From Xanthobacter autotrophicus (GTDB lineage: Bacteria; Pseudomonadota; Alphaproteobacteria; Rhizobiales; Xanthobacteraceae): DNA of 64,000 nucleotides. The number at the start of each line of letters is the position of its first letter. The first letter of the stretch is position 1. The translations under genes and the position numbers were made by a program. Positions 1 to 10,420 of the stretch are shown one piece after another. The notes beneath the pieces are model-generated. The model was not told the DNA's origin and searched no databases. It saw nothing but the letters and a program-made list of their open reading frames with translations. The stretch spans positions 186,001 through 250,000 of the forward strand of contig NZ_VAUP01000015.1 of assembly GCF_005871085.1 (NCBI RefSeq), in the 5' to 3' direction.

Positions 1-1
1 G

Positions 2-409
2 GCGGTGGAGGCCAAGGCCACCGCCCTCCTCGACAAGGCCAAGGCCGGGACCCCGCTGGCCCAGGTGGCCGCCGAGGCGGACCTGCCGCTCCAGATCGCC
101 GACAGCCTGCGTCGCGGCCGTGCCGCCGGGCCGTTCAGCGCCGAGAGCATCGCCAGCGTGTTCGACGTGAAGGAAGGCGGCTTCGGTGTCGCGCTCGGTG
201 CCACCGAGCCCGACCGCATCGTCTTCGAGGTGACCAAGATCATGGTGCCGCCGCCGGACATGGACACCTCGCGCGCCTCGGCCGAGCTGTCGCGCCAGAT
301 CGAGAACGACGTGTTGCTGCAGTATCTTTCCGCCATCCAGAAGGACATCGGCGTGAAGATCAACGACAAGCTCTTCGCCCAGGCCACGGGCGCGGGCGCG
401 ACCAACTGA
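2..409 (+). CDS. ppiD: PpiD-like peptidyl-prolyl isomerase, C-terminal part
   Basis: This is the 3' end of a gene that begins before the window; the frame is open from base 2. The visible 135 residues are charged and helical and resemble the C-terminal segment of membrane-anchored PpiD/SurA-type periplasmic foldases, which help outer-membrane proteins fold. The parvulin catalytic domain itself is not in the window. The stop lies just before trpE, and a ppiD-like gene upstream of the trp genes is a known alphaproteobacterial arrangement. The family call rests on context and on the general look of the tail, so it is moderate. Confidence 0.6.
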   Translation, partial: AVEAKATALLDKAKAGTPLAQVAAEADLPLQIADSLRRGRAAGPFSAESIASVFDVKEGGFGVALGATEPDRIVFEVTKIMVPPPDMDTSRASAELSRQIENDVLLQYLSAIQKDIGVKINDKLFAQATGAGATN

Positions 410-423
410 AGGTGGGCCACAGC

Positions 424-1935
424 GTGAACGCACCCACCGATTTCGACCTCTTCACCTCGCGCTACCTGAAGGGCGAGGCGCAGGTGGTCTCCACTACCCT
501 GGTGGCCGACCTGGAAACCCCGGTCTCGGCCTTCCTGAAGCTCGCCGGTGACACCCCCAACGCCTTCCTCCTCGAATCGGTGGAGGGCGGGCAGACGCGC
601 GGGCGCTATTCCATGATCGGGCTCGCGCCCGACCTCATCTTCCGCGCCTCCGGCGACACGGCGGAGATCAACCGCACGCCGGCGACGGACAAGGACGCTT
701 TCGTCCTCTGCCCCGAGCCGCCGCTGAAGGCGCTGCGCACCCTCCTCGCCGAATCGGCCATCGACCTGCCGGCCGGCGCCCCGCCCATGGCGGCGGGCGT
801 GTTCGGCTATCTCGGCTACGACATGGTGCGGCAGATGGAGAAGCTGGCCCCCGCCAAGCCCGATCCCATCGGCGTGCCCGAGGCCCTGCTCATCCGCCCC
901 ACCCTCATGGTGGTGTTCGACGCGGTGAAGGACGAATTGACCGCCGTCACCCCGGTGCGCCCGAAGGAGGGCGTCTCCCCCCGCGCGGCCTATGAGGCGG
1001 CGCTGGAGCGGCTCGACCAGGTGGTGGCGGGGCTCGACCGTGCCATCGCCCATCCTGCGCCGGAGCCGTTCCACGGCGAGGTGGTACCGGTCTCCAACAC
1101 CGATGCCGACGAATTCTGCGCCATGGTGGACAAGGCCAAGGACTACATCCGCGCCGGCGACATCTTCCAGGTGGTGCTGTCGCAGCGCTTCGAGAGCCCG
1201 TTCACCCTGCCGCCCTTCGCCCTCTACCGGGCGCTCAGGCGCGTGAACCCGGCGCCGTTCCTGGTCTATCTCAACTTCGACGGCTTCTCCGTGGTGTGTT
1301 CTTCACCTGAGATCCTGGTGCGGCTACGCGGCGGGCAGGTGACCATCCGTCCCATCGCCGGCACCCGCAAGCGCGGCGCCAGCCATGTGGAGGACGACGC
1401 TCTGGCCGCCGAGCTTCTCGCCGATCCCAAGGAGCGCGCCGAGCACCTCATGCTGCTGGACCTCGGCCGCAACGATGCCGGGCGGGTCTCGCAGATCGGC
1501 ACGGTGAAGGTGACCGACAGCTTCTTCATCGAGCGCTACAGTCAGGTGATGCACATCGTCTCCAACGTGGAAGGCACGCTGGACCCGCGCTTCGACGCGG
1601 TGGATGCGCTGGCCGCCGGCTTCCCCGCCGGCACCGTCTCCGGCTCGCCCAAGGTGCGCGCCATGGAGATCATCGATGAGCTGGAGAAGGACAAGCGCGG
1701 CATCTATGCCGGCGCCATCGGCTATTTCGGTGCCAATGGCGAGATGGACACCTGCATCGTCCTGCGCACCGCCGTGGTGAAGGACGGCCGCATGTATGTG
1801 CAGGCCGGCGCCGGCATCGTCTACGACTCGGTGCCCGAGAGCGAGCAGCAGGAATGCGTGAACAAGGCCAAGGCCCTGTTCCGCGCCGGGGAAGAGGCGG
1901 TGCGCTTCGCCGCCCGCGCCGGCAAGGGGCAGTGA
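424..1935 (+). CDS. trpE: Anthranilate synthase component I
   Basis: TrpE converts chorismate and ammonia (or glutamine through TrpG) to anthranilate, the first committed step of tryptophan synthesis. The protein is about 503 residues, normal for the family. The N-terminal LLES motif near residue 43 belongs to the tryptophan feedback site. The chorismate-binding core includes IAGTRKRGA, DLGRNDAGRV, a GTVSGSPK segment and a GEMDTCIVLRT end; the usual DLGRNDVGRV reads DLGRNDAGRV here. I chose GTG at 424, because GAAGG at 408-412 then sits at a good distance; GTG at 412 is the alternative. It is a stand-alone TrpE, not the TrpEG fusion of many rhizobia. Confidence 0.96.
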   Translation: MNAPTDFDLFTSRYLKGEAQVVSTTLVADLETPVSAFLKLAGDTPNAFLLESVEGGQTRGRYSMIGLAPDLIFRASGDTAEINRTPATDKDAFVLCPEPPLKALRTLLAESAIDLPAGAPPMAAGVFGYLGYDMVRQMEKLAPAKPDPIGVPEALLIRPTLMVVFDAVKDELTAVTPVRPKEGVSPRAAYEAALERLDQVVAGLDRAIAHPAPEPFHGEVVPVSNTDADEFCAMVDKAKDYIRAGDIFQVVLSQRFESPFTLPPFALYRALRRVNPAPFLVYLNFDGFSVVCSSPEILVRLRGGQVTIRPIAGTRKRGASHVEDDALAAELLADPKERAEHLMLLDLGRNDAGRVSQIGTVKVTDSFFIERYSQVMHIVSNVEGTLDPRFDAVDALAAGFPAGTVSGSPKVRAMEIIDELEKDKRGIYAGAIGYFGANGEMDTCIVLRTAVVKDGRMYVQAGAGIVYDSVPESEQQECVNKAKALFRAGEEAVRFAARAGKGQ

Positions 1936-2130
1936 AGGCCATGGATGCGCGCCAGTTCAATGCACAGGCCGCGTCGCCGCTGGTTCGGAATGGGCGCGCG
2001 AGCATGGCCGGCGTCGTGGCGGCCCGATGGCGTGGGCAGCGCCGCACCCCCTTCGCCGCCCTTGCTTGACCACCCGCCGGGCCACGCATTAAGCCCGGAA
2101 ATCCCGAGATCCTCGGGGCCTGGAGTGCCC
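1936..2130 (+). other. trpE-trpG spacer with mini-ORF and two hairpins
   Basis: This 195-base gap is the widest inside an otherwise tight trp cluster. It holds a 21-codon mini-ORF at 2027-2092 (ATG to TAA) with one Trp codon at 2033-2035. An inverted repeat CCGGGC/GCCCGG (2077-2082 and 2093-2098) encloses the mini-ORF stop, and a second hairpin CCCGAG-ATC-CTCGGG (2103-2117) sits just before the trpG ribosome site. The pieces resemble a translated leader, but there is no T-run and only one Trp codon, so a regulatory role is inference. Confidence 0.3.
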
Positions 2131-2733
2131 ATGACCAACGTCACGCTGATCGATAATTACGACAGCTTCACCTACAACCTCGTGCATTACCTGGGCGAGC
2201 TGGGCGCGAACGTCACCGTCCATCGCAACGACAAGGTGACCATCGAGGAGGTGCTGGCCGAGAAGCCCGACGCCATCGTGCTTTCCCCCGGCCCCTGCAC
2301 CCCCAACGAGGCCGGCATCTGCCTCGACCTCATCGCCAAGGCCGGCGAGAGCGTGCCGATCTTCGGCGTGTGCCTCGGCCACCAGGCTATCGGGCAGGTG
2401 TTCGGCGGCGACGTGGTGCGCGCGCCCACCCCCATGCACGGCAAGTTGAGCGAGATCCTGCACGAGGGCAAAAGCGTCTTCCGCGGGCTCAACCATTCGT
2501 TCCAGGCGACGCGTTACCATTCCCTCGTCGTCGAGCGCGACACCCTGCCCGACGCGCTGGAGGTGACGGCGCACACGGCGGACGGGCTGATCATGGGCCT
2601 CGCACACAAGAGCCTGCCCATCCATGGCGTGCAGTTCCACCCCGAGAGCATCGCCTCGGAGAACGGCCACGCGCTGATCCGCAATTTCCTTGAGATCGCG
2701 GCCGCCTTCAATGCGCAAAAGGCCAAAGGCTGA
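2131..2733 (+). CDS. trpG: Anthranilate synthase component II (glutamine amidotransferase)
   Basis: TrpG hydrolyses glutamine and passes ammonia to TrpE. At 200 residues it is a complete class I amidotransferase. The N-terminal IDNYDSFTYNL motif, the nucleophile Cys in FGVCLGHQ (about residue 83) and the His/Glu pair in GVQFHPES (about residue 171) are all present. ATG at 2131 follows a GGAG-type ribosome site. An upstream extension of the frame is non-coding in character. It could also serve p-aminobenzoate synthesis (PabA role), since the two enzymes share a subunit in many bacteria. Confidence 0.96.
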   Translation: MTNVTLIDNYDSFTYNLVHYLGELGANVTVHRNDKVTIEEVLAEKPDAIVLSPGPCTPNEAGICLDLIAKAGESVPIFGVCLGHQAIGQVFGGDVVRAPTPMHGKLSEILHEGKSVFRGLNHSFQATRYHSLVVERDTLPDALEVTAHTADGLIMGLAHKSLPIHGVQFHPESIASENGHALIRNFLEIAAAFNAQKAKG

Positions 2734-2756
2734 GCACGAGAGGCTGAGGACGAGAC

Positions 2757-3791
2757 ATGAATGAGTTCAAACCCCTCCTCGGCAAGGTGGCCACCGGCGC
2801 GAGCCTCAGCCGCGACGAGGCCGCCTACGTGTTCGACAAGATGATGTCGGGCGAGGCCACCCCCTCCCAGATGGGCGCGCTGCTCATGGGCCTGCGCGTG
2901 CGCGGGGAGACGGTGGAGGAAATCGCCGGCGCGGTCTCCGTCATGCGCTCCAAGATGCTGCCCGTGGAGGCGCCCAACGAGGCGGTGGACGTGGTGGGAA
3001 CCGGCGGCGACGCCTCGGGCTCCTACAACATCTCCACCTGTGCTTCCTTCATCGTGGCGGGGGCCGGCGTGCCGGTGGCCAAGCACGGCAACCGGGCGCT
3101 CTCCTCCAAGTCGGGGGCGGCGGACGTGCTGGCGGCGCTGGGGGTGCGTATCGACCTTGATCCGGCCGGCATCTCCCGCTGCATCGCGGAGGCCGGCATC
3201 GGCTTCATGTTCGCCCCCTCCCACCATCCGGCCATGAAGCATGTGGGGCCGACGCGGGTGGAGATGGGCACGCGCACCATCTTCAACCTCTTGGGGCCGC
3301 TTTCCAATCCGGCCGGCGTCACCCGGCAGATGGTGGGCGTGTTCGCCAAGTCCTGGATCGTGCCTTTGGCCGAGGTGCTGCGCACGCTCGGATCGGAGAA
3401 GGCCTTCGTGGTGCACGGGTCCGACGGGCTGGACGAGATCACCATCTCCGGCGACACCGACATCGCCGTGCTGGACGAGGGCCGCATCCACACCTTCACC
3501 ATCACGCCGGAGGATGTGGGCCTCAAGCGCCATCCGGCGGAGGACCTGAAGGGCGGCGACGCCGTGCATAACGCCAAGGCGCTTCGGGCCGTGCTGGACG
3601 GCGGCGAGGGTGCCTATCGCGACGTGTCCCTGTTCAATGCCGCCGCTGCCCTGGTGGTGGCGGGCCGGGCCAAGGACCTGAAGGAGGGGGTCGAGATGGC
3701 ACGGGTCAGCCTCGACACCGGCTCTGCCCGCGCGCGGCTGGAGCACCTCGTGGCCGTATCTGAGAAACTGGCGCCGGAGGCGGCCCAATGA
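2757..3791 (+). CDS. trpD: Anthranilate phosphoribosyltransferase
   Basis: TrpD joins anthranilate to phosphoribosyl pyrophosphate. The 344-residue protein has the PRPP-binding glycine motif [16 protein letters not shown] near residue 80 and the anthranilate-binding region [21 protein letters not shown]-like segment that follows. The start ATG lies 23 bases after trpG, and the stop TGA overlaps the trpC start as ATGA, so trpD and trpC are translationally coupled. Length and motifs are typical and the call is secure. Confidence 0.97.
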   Translation: MNEFKPLLGKVATGASLSRDEAAYVFDKMMSGEATPSQMGALLMGLRVRGETVEEIAGAVSVMRSKMLPVEAPNEAVDVVGTGGDASGSYNISTCASFIVAGAGVPVAKHGNRALSSKSGAADVLAALGVRIDLDPAGISRCIAEAGIGFMFAPSHHPAMKHVGPTRVEMGTRTIFNLLGPLSNPAGVTRQMVGVFAKSWIVPLAEVLRTLGSEKAFVVHGSDGLDEITISGDTDIAVLDEGRIHTFTITPEDVGLKRHPAEDLKGGDAVHNAKALRAVLDGGEGAYRDVSLFNAAAALVVAGRAKDLKEGVEMARVSLDTGSARARLEHLVAVSEKLAPEAAQ

Positions 3792-4579
3792 TCGACATTC
3801 TGAAGAAGATTGAAGCCTACAAGCGCGACGAGATTGCCGTCGCCAAGCATGCCCGCCCGCTGGGGGAGATCGAGGCCGCGGCCCGCGCCGCGCCGCGTGT
3901 GCGGCCGTTTGCCGAGGCCATCGCTGCCAGCCTGGCGGAAGGGCGCACCGCGCTCATCGCCGAGATCAAGAAGGCGAGCCCCTCCAAGGGCCTGATCCGG
4001 GCTGACTTCGATCCGCCGGCGCTGGCCCGCGCCTACCAGCGCGGCGGCGCCACCTGCCTGTCCGTGCTCACCGACACCCCCTCCTTCCAGGGCGCGCCGG
4101 AATTCCTCGGCTCCGCCCGCGCGGCAGTCGACCTGCCGGTGCTGCGCAAGGATTTCATGTACGACACCTACCAGGTGGCGGAGGCCCGCGCCTGGGGGGC
4201 GGACTGCATCCTCATCATCATGGCCGGGGTGGACGACCTGCTCGCCCGCGACCTCGCCGATGCGGCCGCCGCCTACGGCATGGATGCCATCGTGGAGGTG
4301 CACGACGACGCCGAGCTGGAGCGGGCGCTCGACCTGCCGTGCCGGCTCATCGGCATCAACAACCGCAACCTGCGCACCTTCGAGACGTCGCTCGAAACCT
4401 CCGAGCGCCTCGCCCCCCGCGTGCCGAAGGACCGCATCGCCATCGGCGAAAGCGGCATCTTCACGCCGCAGGACGTGGCCCGGCTCGCCAAGGTGGGCAT
4501 CGGCACCATCCTCGTGGGCGAGAGCCTGATGCGGCAGGATGATGTCGCATCCGCTACGTCACAGCTCCTTGCGGGCTAA
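3788..4579 (+). CDS. trpC: Indole-3-glycerol phosphate synthase
   Basis: TrpC closes the indole ring of carboxyphenylaminodeoxyribulose phosphate. The 263-residue TIM-barrel protein has the signature [11 protein letters not shown] near residue 57 with catalytic lysine, then [23 protein letters not shown] and a C-terminal GESGI phosphate-binding loop. Its ATG overlaps the trpD stop by four bases. It is a monofunctional TrpC without a fused TrpF; trpF, trpB and trpA are not in the window, so the pathway is split between loci as in many alphaproteobacteria. Confidence 0.97.
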   Translation: MIDILKKIEAYKRDEIAVAKHARPLGEIEAAARAAPRVRPFAEAIAASLAEGRTALIAEIKKASPSKGLIRADFDPPALARAYQRGGATCLSVLTDTPSFQGAPEFLGSARAAVDLPVLRKDFMYDTYQVAEARAWGADCILIIMAGVDDLLARDLADAAAAYGMDAIVEVHDDAELERALDLPCRLIGINNRNLRTFETSLETSERLAPRVPKDRIAIGESGIFTPQDVARLAKVGIGTILVGESLMRQDDVASATSQLLAG

Positions 4580-4656
4580 GCTTGCCGTATACGTAAAGTT
4601 CGGCCTTAATGGGCGCGACGGCTCCGCAAGTGGGCCGCACCCATGGGAGGACTTTC

Positions 4657-5076
4657 ATGAGACTGCGCCTGTTCGCCGGCATCGCCATCGCCGGACTGTT
4701 CTGTGCCCCGGCCCTGGCCGCCGACCCCGTCGGCCTGTGGCAGACCCCGTCGCGGGGTGGCCAGGTGGAGATTTCCAAGTGCGGCGCCAGCCTGTGCGGC
4801 CGCCTCGTCTCCTCCGAGGGCATCAAGGCCGATCCCAACCTCAAGGACGTGAACAATGCCAACGCGTCCCTCCGCAGCCGGCCGGTAAAGGGCATCAGCA
4901 TCCTCACCGGCTTCTCGGGCGGGCCAAAGGAATGGAGCGGCGGCAGCATCTATAACGCCGAGGATGGCAAGACCTATTCCGGCTCCATCACCCTCGACGG
5001 CGACGACACATTGAAGCTGCGCGGCTGTGTGGTGGCGCCGCTTTGCAAGACGCAGACCTGGACCCGCCTGCGCTGA
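4657..5076 (+). CDS. Secreted DUF2147 family protein
   Basis: The 139-residue protein begins with a clear Sec signal peptide (MRLRLF then a hydrophobic core ending in ALAAD, predicted cut near residue 21). The mature part has the DUF2147 pattern: VGLWQTP at the start, a central LCGRLV segment and a C-terminal [19 protein letters not shown] stretch. The conserved cysteines suggest disulphide bonds in the periplasm. A GGGAGG ribosome site at 4645-4650 fixes the ATG. The molecular role of DUF2147 is not established. It is the only non-enzymatic gene between the trp and moa genes. Confidence 0.85.
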   Translation: MRLRLFAGIAIAGLFCAPALAADPVGLWQTPSRGGQVEISKCGASLCGRLVSSEGIKADPNLKDVNNANASLRSRPVKGISILTGFSGGPKEWSGGSIYNAEDGKTYSGSITLDGDDTLKLRGCVVAPLCKTQTWTRLR

Positions 5077-5203
5077 GGCGCCACCTCCGCCACCTCACGA
5101 ACGCCCCGGCGAACGCCTGCCCGCCCTTCCCGAGGTGGACAGGACCCGCCGCGGGCCCCATCTTCCGTCCCGCACGAAACGATTCCGGGACGCACCGACG
5201 GCC

Positions 5204-5692
5204 ATGGCGAGCCTGACCCATATCGATGCCGAGGGCTCGGCCCGCATGGTGGACGTGTCCGACAAGGCCGCGACCGCCCGCGAGGCCCTGGCCGAGGGCC
5301 GCGTGGCCATGGCGCCGGCGACCCTTGAGCTGATCGTCTCCGGCAACGCCAAGAAGGGCGACGTGATGGGCGTCGCGCGCCTCGCCGGCATCATGGCCGC
5401 CAAGCGCACCCATGAGCTGATTCCCCTGTGCCACCCGCTCATGCTCACCAAGGTCGAGGTGGAGGTCGTCCCTGATCCCGCCCTTCCCGGCCTTTACGTG
5501 ACGGCGCGGGCCAAGACCACGGGCCAGACCGGGGTGGAGATGGAAGCATTGACCGCCGTATCGGTGGCCTGCCTCACCATCTACGACATGGCCAAGGCGG
5601 CCGATCGCGGCATGCGAATCGAGGGTATCCGGCTGCTGGAGAAATCCGGCGGCGCCAGCGGGCATTTCCGCGCGGAACAGCCCACAGACTGA
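5204..5692 (+). CDS. moaC: Cyclic pyranopterin monophosphate synthase
   Basis: MoaC completes the first stage of molybdenum cofactor synthesis, turning the cyclic dihydro-GTP made by MoaA into cyclic pyranopterin monophosphate. The 162-residue protein has the family motifs [10 protein letters not shown] near the start, LIPLCHPL in the middle, [20 protein letters not shown] and the end region with the catalytic lysine in [13 protein letters not shown] at 5204 was chosen because the protein then starts at the usual place before LTHIDAEG; upstream codons are unlike coding sequence. moeA follows after 16 bases, so the two are probably one transcript. Confidence 0.96.
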   Translation: MASLTHIDAEGSARMVDVSDKAATAREALAEGRVAMAPATLELIVSGNAKKGDVMGVARLAGIMAAKRTHELIPLCHPLMLTKVEVEVVPDPALPGLYVTARAKTTGQTGVEMEALTAVSVACLTIYDMAKAADRGMRIEGIRLLEKSGGASGHFRAEQPTD

Positions 5693-5708
5693 GACGGCGG
5701 AATCACTG

Positions 5709-6971
5709 ATGGAACCGAGCATGACAGCGGGCGTCGAAAAGCCGGCCGGCAAGAAGGCGCCCCTCATGACCGTCGAGGAGGCCATCGGCCTGGTCACCGC
5801 CGGCGCGTCGGCCCTCGGCGTCGAGCAGGTGCCCGTGGCACTGGCCGATGGGCGCGTGCTGGCGCAGGACCTGCCTGCCCGCCGCACCCAGCCGCCCGCC
5901 GATATGTCGGCCATGGATGGCTATGCCGTGCGCGGCGGCGATATCGCGCAGACCCCCGCCCGCCTCGCCGTGATCGGCGAATCTGCCGCCGGCCGGCCTT
6001 TCACCGGTTCCGTGGGGCCGGGCCAGGCGGTGCGCATCTTCACCGGCGCGGTGGTGCCCGAGGGCGCCGACACGGTGGTGATCCAGGAGAACATCAGCCG
6101 CGACGGCGACACCATTACCACCACCGCCCCCACCGCTGCCCTGCGCAACGTGCGCAAGAAGGGCTGTGATTTTACCGCCGGTACGCCGGGCCTGTTCGCC
6201 GGGCGGCGCCTGACCGGCCGCGATATCATGCTCGCCGCCGCCATGGACCATGCGTTCCTGCCCGTGGCCCGGCGTCCGCGTGTGGCGGTGCTGCAGACCG
6301 GCGACGAACTGGTGCTGCCCGGGCAGGGCACGGGCCAGGACAGCGAGATCGTCGTCTCCAACGCCTTCGGCCTCGCCACCCTCGCCCGCCGCGCCGGCGC
6401 GGAAGTGACGGACCTCGGCCTGGTACGGGATGACCTTCCCGCCATCCGCGCCGTGGTGGCGCAGGCGCTCTCGGGCGAATTCGACCTCGTCATTTCCTCC
6501 GGCGGCGCCTCCGTGGGCGATCATGACCTGATGGCTCCGGCGCTGCGCGCGGAAGGGGTGGAGCTGTTCGTACACAAGATCGCGCTGCGCCCCGGCAAGC
6601 CGCTGATGTTCGGCGGCAAGGGCGGCGTGCGGGTGCTGGGGCTGCCGGGCAATCCGGTCTCCTCCCATGTCTGCGCCATGGTGTTCCTGGTCCCGCTGCT
6701 GCGCGCGCTTCAGGGCGACGCCCGGCCCGGTCCTGTGACCGCACCGGCGCGCCTCGCCGTAGCCGTTCCGGCCAATGACGTGCGGCGTGATTTCATGCGC
6801 GCCCGCATGGACCGGCACGCCGACGGATCGGTTCATGTGACCCCCTGCGGCTCCCAGGACAGCGCCATGTTGAGCGTACTGGCGGGGGCCGATTGCCTGC
6901 TCATCCGCCCGCCTTTCGCCCCCGCCGCGACGGCAGGCGACCCCTGCGAGATCATCCCTTTCGATGATTGA
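5709..6971 (+). CDS. moeA: Molybdopterin molybdotransferase
   Basis: MoeA inserts molybdate into adenylylated molybdopterin. The protein is 420 residues. It shows the PADMSAMDGYAV motif near residue 65, a GAVVPEGADTVV segment, an SGGASVGDHD loop in the MoCF-binding domain and the LPGNPVSSHV motif near residue 315. The C-terminal beta domain ends in a CEIIPF segment. A second ATG at 5721 is also possible. moaC lies directly upstream, which agrees with a cofactor operon. Confidence 0.96.
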   Translation: MEPSMTAGVEKPAGKKAPLMTVEEAIGLVTAGASALGVEQVPVALADGRVLAQDLPARRTQPPADMSAMDGYAVRGGDIAQTPARLAVIGESAAGRPFTGSVGPGQAVRIFTGAVVPEGADTVVIQENISRDGDTITTTAPTAALRNVRKKGCDFTAGTPGLFAGRRLTGRDIMLAAAMDHAFLPVARRPRVAVLQTGDELVLPGQGTGQDSEIVVSNAFGLATLARRAGAEVTDLGLVRDDLPAIRAVVAQALSGEFDLVISSGGASVGDHDLMAPALRAEGVELFVHKIALRPGKPLMFGGKGGVRVLGLPGNPVSSHVCAMVFLVPLLRALQGDARPGPVTAPARLAVAVPANDVRRDFMRARMDRHADGSVHVTPCGSQDSAMLSVLAGADCLLIRPPFAPAATAGDPCEIIPFDD

Positions 6972-7001
6972 GCAGGCTTAACCCGGCCTTCACCCCTTGC
7001 G

Positions 7002-7016
7002 GAACACAAAAGGAAC
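7002..7016. promoter_or_regulatory. LexA box upstream of lexA
   Basis: GAAC-N7-GAAC (GAAC at 7002-7005 and 7013-7016, spacer ACAAAAG) is exactly the alphaproteobacterial LexA operator GTTC-N7-GTTC read on the other strand. It lies 62 bases before the lexA start. A further GAAC at 7022, forming the palindrome GAACCTGTTC at 7022-7031, may extend the site. Autorepression of lexA is the known rule in this class. Confidence 0.85.
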
Positions 7017-7077
7017 AGATAGAACCTGTTCATGATTTGTTTCGCGGCGCACAGGCTGGCGCCGGAGGGGGCGAGAG

Positions 7078-7791
7078 ATGCTGACGCGCAAGCAATACGA
7101 CCTGCTTCGCTTCATTCATGAGCGGCTGAAGGAGACTGGCGTACCCCCCTCCTTCGACGAGATGAAGGAAGCGCTGGATCTGCGGTCCAAGTCCGGTATC
7201 CATCGCCTGATCACGGCACTGGAAGAGCGCGGCTTCATTCGTCGCTTGCCGAACCGGGCGCGGGCCCTTGAAGTGGTGCGCCTGCCTGACAGCGTCGCCC
7301 CCGGCCTCGCCACCCCACGTGCCGCAAGTCGCGGCTTCTCCCCGTCGGTGATCGAGGGCAGCCTCGGCAAGGTGCGGCCGGCCTCTGACGATGACGAAGG
7401 CGCGGGCCAGGTGGTTACCGTTCCGGTCATGGGCCGCATCGCGGCAGGCTCGCCCATATCCGCCATCCAGACCCGCAGCCACACCCTCAACATTCCGCCC
7501 GAGATGCTGGGCAGCGGCGAACATTTCGCCCTGGAGGTGCGGGGCGACAGCATGATCGAGGCCGGCATCCTGGATGGCGACACGGTTCTCATCCGCAAGT
7601 GCGATACGGCGGACACCGGCGACATCATCGTCGCCCTGGTGGACGACGAGGAAGCAACGCTGAAGCGCCTGCGCAAGAAAGGCGCCTCCATCGCCCTCGA
7701 AGCCGCCAATCCCGCCTATGAGACCCGCATTTTCGGCCCTGACCGGGTGCGCATCCAGGGTCGCCTCATCGGCCTCATGCGCCGCTACTGA
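7078..7791 (+). CDS. lexA: LexA repressor (SOS response)
   Basis: LexA represses DNA-damage genes until RecA-stimulated self-cleavage. The 237-residue protein begins with the winged-helix domain ([13 protein letters not shown], recognition region near [10 protein letters not shown]), then a linker, then the S24 peptidase domain with cleavage pair Ala-Gly in GRIAAGSP (about residue 126), catalytic Ser in GDSM (about residue 159) and Lys in ATLKRLRK (about residue 197). The long linker of about 40 residues is usual for alphaproteobacterial LexA. The operator at 7002-7016 predicts autoregulation. Confidence 0.98.
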   Translation: MLTRKQYDLLRFIHERLKETGVPPSFDEMKEALDLRSKSGIHRLITALEERGFIRRLPNRARALEVVRLPDSVAPGLATPRAASRGFSPSVIEGSLGKVRPASDDDEGAGQVVTVPVMGRIAAGSPISAIQTRSHTLNIPPEMLGSGEHFALEVRGDSMIEAGILDGDTVLIRKCDTADTGDIIVALVDDEEATLKRLRKKGASIALEAANPAYETRIFGPDRVRIQGRLIGLMRRY

Positions 7792-7924
7792 TTTGCGTTT
7801 CCTCCCCAGCGGGGAGGCCGGGACGGGGTGAGGGGCGTGGCGGTCACCATGCTCAACGGGGCCGGCTCTTCTGGAGCGACGCTTCTCACCCCTGCTTTTT
7901 GGTCCGTCGATGCTTTTGGCCGCA

Positions 7925-10183
7925 TCACTCCGAGGCGGCGTCGGCTTCCGGGTCATCGGTTGCCGGGCGCGATGGGGCCGGCTCCGGCGGCAAGGGCTGC
8001 ATCCAGGGTCGCTGGACGTGTGGTCGGCGGGTGGGCTCCACCTGCCACTCCCCGCCGCTCGTCCCCTTTCGGAAATGATAAGCGAGCGTTCCAGTGCGTT
8101 GCAGCGTTTCAGGCGTGACCACTTGGGCCGGACAGTGCCGGGGCGGCATGTCCCGCGTCACGACGATGCGCGATTCCAGGCAATCGGCCTCCAGGCTTTC
8201 CGCCCGCCGCGATACGGCGATGGTTCCGCCGCCCGGCAGGGGCGCGGTGCAGCCGAGCGGATCGCAGGTGAACAGCGCGGCAAGCCCTTCGGCGCCAGCC
8301 TTTCGCATGTCGCCCTCCCGCGTCATCCACTGCTCCACCACCAGCCGCTGGCTGCGCGCCCCGAGGACCGAGAGCCGCCCGTCCGGACCACGCACGGCCA
8401 CCGTCTGGGCATCGGGCGCGATGAGAATGTCCGGACGCGGTGGCGCGCCGGACAGCAGCAGGGCGAGGGCGAACGGCACGATGGCGACCGTCGTGAGCAG
8501 GCCGCGCAGCAGGCAAAGCGCGGTAAGGCCCAGGCTGAACAGCGCCAGCGTCGGCGCACCCACCGTATCGACCCTGCCGTCCGCCCCCGGCAGCATCGAG
8601 ATGGCGTCCGAGACTGCCACCATGATCTCGATGCCCTTGCCCATCACCGGCCAGGCCAGATGATCGAAGCCGAACGGCATCAGCAGCACGCCCAGCAGGC
8701 CGAACGGCATCACCAGGAACGACACTGCCGGCATGGCGGCGAGATTGGCCAAGAGGCCATAGGGCGCCACGCGCTGGAAGTGGAAGATGCCGTAAGGCGC
8801 CGTTGCCAGCCCCGCCACCAGGGAGGTCAGCGCCGTTCCGCCCACCAGCACCGCGAGCCAGACCACACCCTGCCCCACCCATCCATCCGGACGCGGCAGG
8901 ACCCGCAGGGGCCGCAGGCGCTCATAGGCGGCAACAAGGGCGAGGGTGGCGGCGAACGACATCTGCGTGCCGGGATCAAGCGCCGCCTCGGGAGTGAAGG
9001 CGAGCACGAGAACCGCCGCCACGCCGACGGTGCGCAGGGTCAGCGCCGGCCGACCGACCAGTACCCCGCTCAACACCAGGGCCGTCATCACGAACGAGCG
9101 CTGCGCCGGCACGTCATTGCCGGACAGCACCAGATAGGCTGCGCTACCGGTGAGGGCGACGATGGCCGCCAGTGACTTGATGGGAAAGCCCAGCGCCAGC
9201 GCCGGCACCAGTGCAAGGCCGCCGCGCACGAACACGAACAGGGTGCCCGCCACCAGCGCCATGTGCAGGCCGGAAATGGAGAGAATGTGCGTGAGCCCGG
9301 ACACGCGCATGCTCTCCTCCACCTCGGGCGCGATGGCCGAGCGGTCACCCGCCACCAGAGCCACGGCGATCTCCGCCGGCGTGCCTGCGAGGGAGGCGCG
9401 GATACGGCGGGACAGGCTGTCGCGCACCGCCTCCACCGCCATGGCGAGGCGCACCGAAAGCGGCGGCTCGGCGGGCTCCGCCAGCTTCGGCTTGCCGAGG
9501 CCGTAGCCCACGCCGCCGATGCCGGCGAACCAGGGGTTCCGCCCGAAATCATGGGCACCGGGCATCGCGGGGCCGAGCGGCGGCAGCAACTGGGTCAACT
9601 GGGTGACATGGGTGCCCACGGGCGGCGCCCATCCCTTGCGCAAGGTGAGGCGAACCAGGCGCGGCACCGGGTCCATCCCCTTCACCGGGCCGGTGTCGAG
9701 CCGCAGCAGGATGCGGTCCCCCTTCGGGCGATGCTCCACCCGCTCCACGAAGCCCGACAGGCGCACCGGTCCCTTGCCTGGGGCGGCGATCTCATGCGCC
9801 ACCAGCGCCGTGCGGACGCTGCCAGTGGCGAAGCCTGCCGCCACCGCCGCCACGCCCACCACCGCTCCGAACGCAACCGCCCGCGCCCGCAGCAGCACCG
9901 CGCCCCCGCAGAGCACGGCAAAAAGCGCGACGGCGACGGACAGGGACGGCTCCTGCGCCGCCCCGAAATACAACAGGATGCCGAGAGTGAAGGCCGCCGG
10001 AAGCCAGAGGATCAGCCGGCCGGAGGTCGCCTCGGCAGCAAGGTCCGCAGCAAGGCGGGCGCGCAGCACATCCAGAACGCGGGCAAGGCCGGGGGGCATC
10101 GCCCGGCGCGCGGCTGTGCGCGCACCGCCGAGAACGGCGGCCCGTCCGCTGCTCCGCGCCGGGCGCTGGTCCTGCTGCGTCAT
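7925..10183 (-). CDS. comEC: ComEC/Rec2 family DNA-uptake or competence membrane protein
   Basis: ComEC proteins form the inner-membrane channel through which single-stranded DNA enters in natural transformation. The 752-residue protein has an N-terminal membrane pair, the DUF4131 periplasmic region with a Gly-rich fold, and the Competence domain starting near the motif [18 protein letters not shown] (about residue 320), followed by many hydrophobic segments. The C-terminal metallo-beta-lactamase domain typical of full-length ComEC is absent or reduced to a short remnant ([18 protein letters not shown]), as in many alphaproteobacteria. ATG at 10183 fits the domain start. It is convergent with lexA and divergent from gltX. 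Confidence 0.93.
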   Translation of the reverse strand: MTQQDQRPARSSGRAAVLGGARTAARRAMPPGLARVLDVLRARLAADLAAEATSGRLILWLPAAFTLGILLYFGAAQEPSLSVAVALFAVLCGGAVLLRARAVAFGAVVGVAAVAAGFATGSVRTALVAHEIAAPGKGPVRLSGFVERVEHRPKGDRILLRLDTGPVKGMDPVPRLVRLTLRKGWAPPVGTHVTQLTQLLPPLGPAMPGAHDFGRNPWFAGIGGVGYGLGKPKLAEPAEPPLSVRLAMAVEAVRDSLSRRIRASLAGTPAEIAVALVAGDRSAIAPEVEESMRVSGLTHILSISGLHMALVAGTLFVFVRGGLALVPALALGFPIKSLAAIVALTGSAAYLVLSGNDVPAQRSFVMTALVLSGVLVGRPALTLRTVGVAAVLVLAFTPEAALDPGTQMSFAATLALVAAYERLRPLRVLPRPDGWVGQGVVWLAVLVGGTALTSLVAGLATAPYGIFHFQRVAPYGLLANLAAMPAVSFLVMPFGLLGVLLMPFGFDHLAWPVMGKGIEIMVAVSDAISMLPGADGRVDTVGAPTLALFSLGLTALCLLRGLLTTVAIVPFALALLLSGAPPRPDILIAPDAQTVAVRGPDGRLSVLGARSQRLVVEQWMTREGDMRKAGAEGLAALFTCDPLGCTAPLPGGGTIAVSRRAESLEADCLESRIVVTRDMPPRHCPAQVVTPETLQRTGTLAYHFRKGTSGGEWQVEPTRRPHVQRPWMQPLPPEPAPSRPATDDPEADAASE

Positions 10184-10420
10184 GTCGCCCCAGATGCCCC
10201 GCTGTGGGTCGTTCCAATCCGAGGGCATCCGGTGCCGGGTCCGCCGGGGACGGCGGCCGTGTTCCTTGTGCCCGGCGCCTATGCTACACGGGCGCCTCCC
10301 GCGTGCCATGGCGTGTCTTCACGCGCGGTCGGCAGAGAGGCTTTCGCCTGCCGCCCCGTGCACCGCCCGCGCACTGCCCCGCCCCGTCCATCCCTTGGAC
10401 CGAGCCTCGTCGAGTTCCCC

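Noticed and set aside
7801-7817. Terminator CCTCCCC-AGC-GGGGAGG after lexA
   Set aside because: The stem is real but has no T-run on either strand and similar hairpins occur in GC-rich DNA by chance; not listed as a feature.
9263-10420. N-terminal extension of gltX
   Set aside because: The open frame is antisense to comEC and lacks coding codon bias; GltX starts at [14 protein letters not shown].
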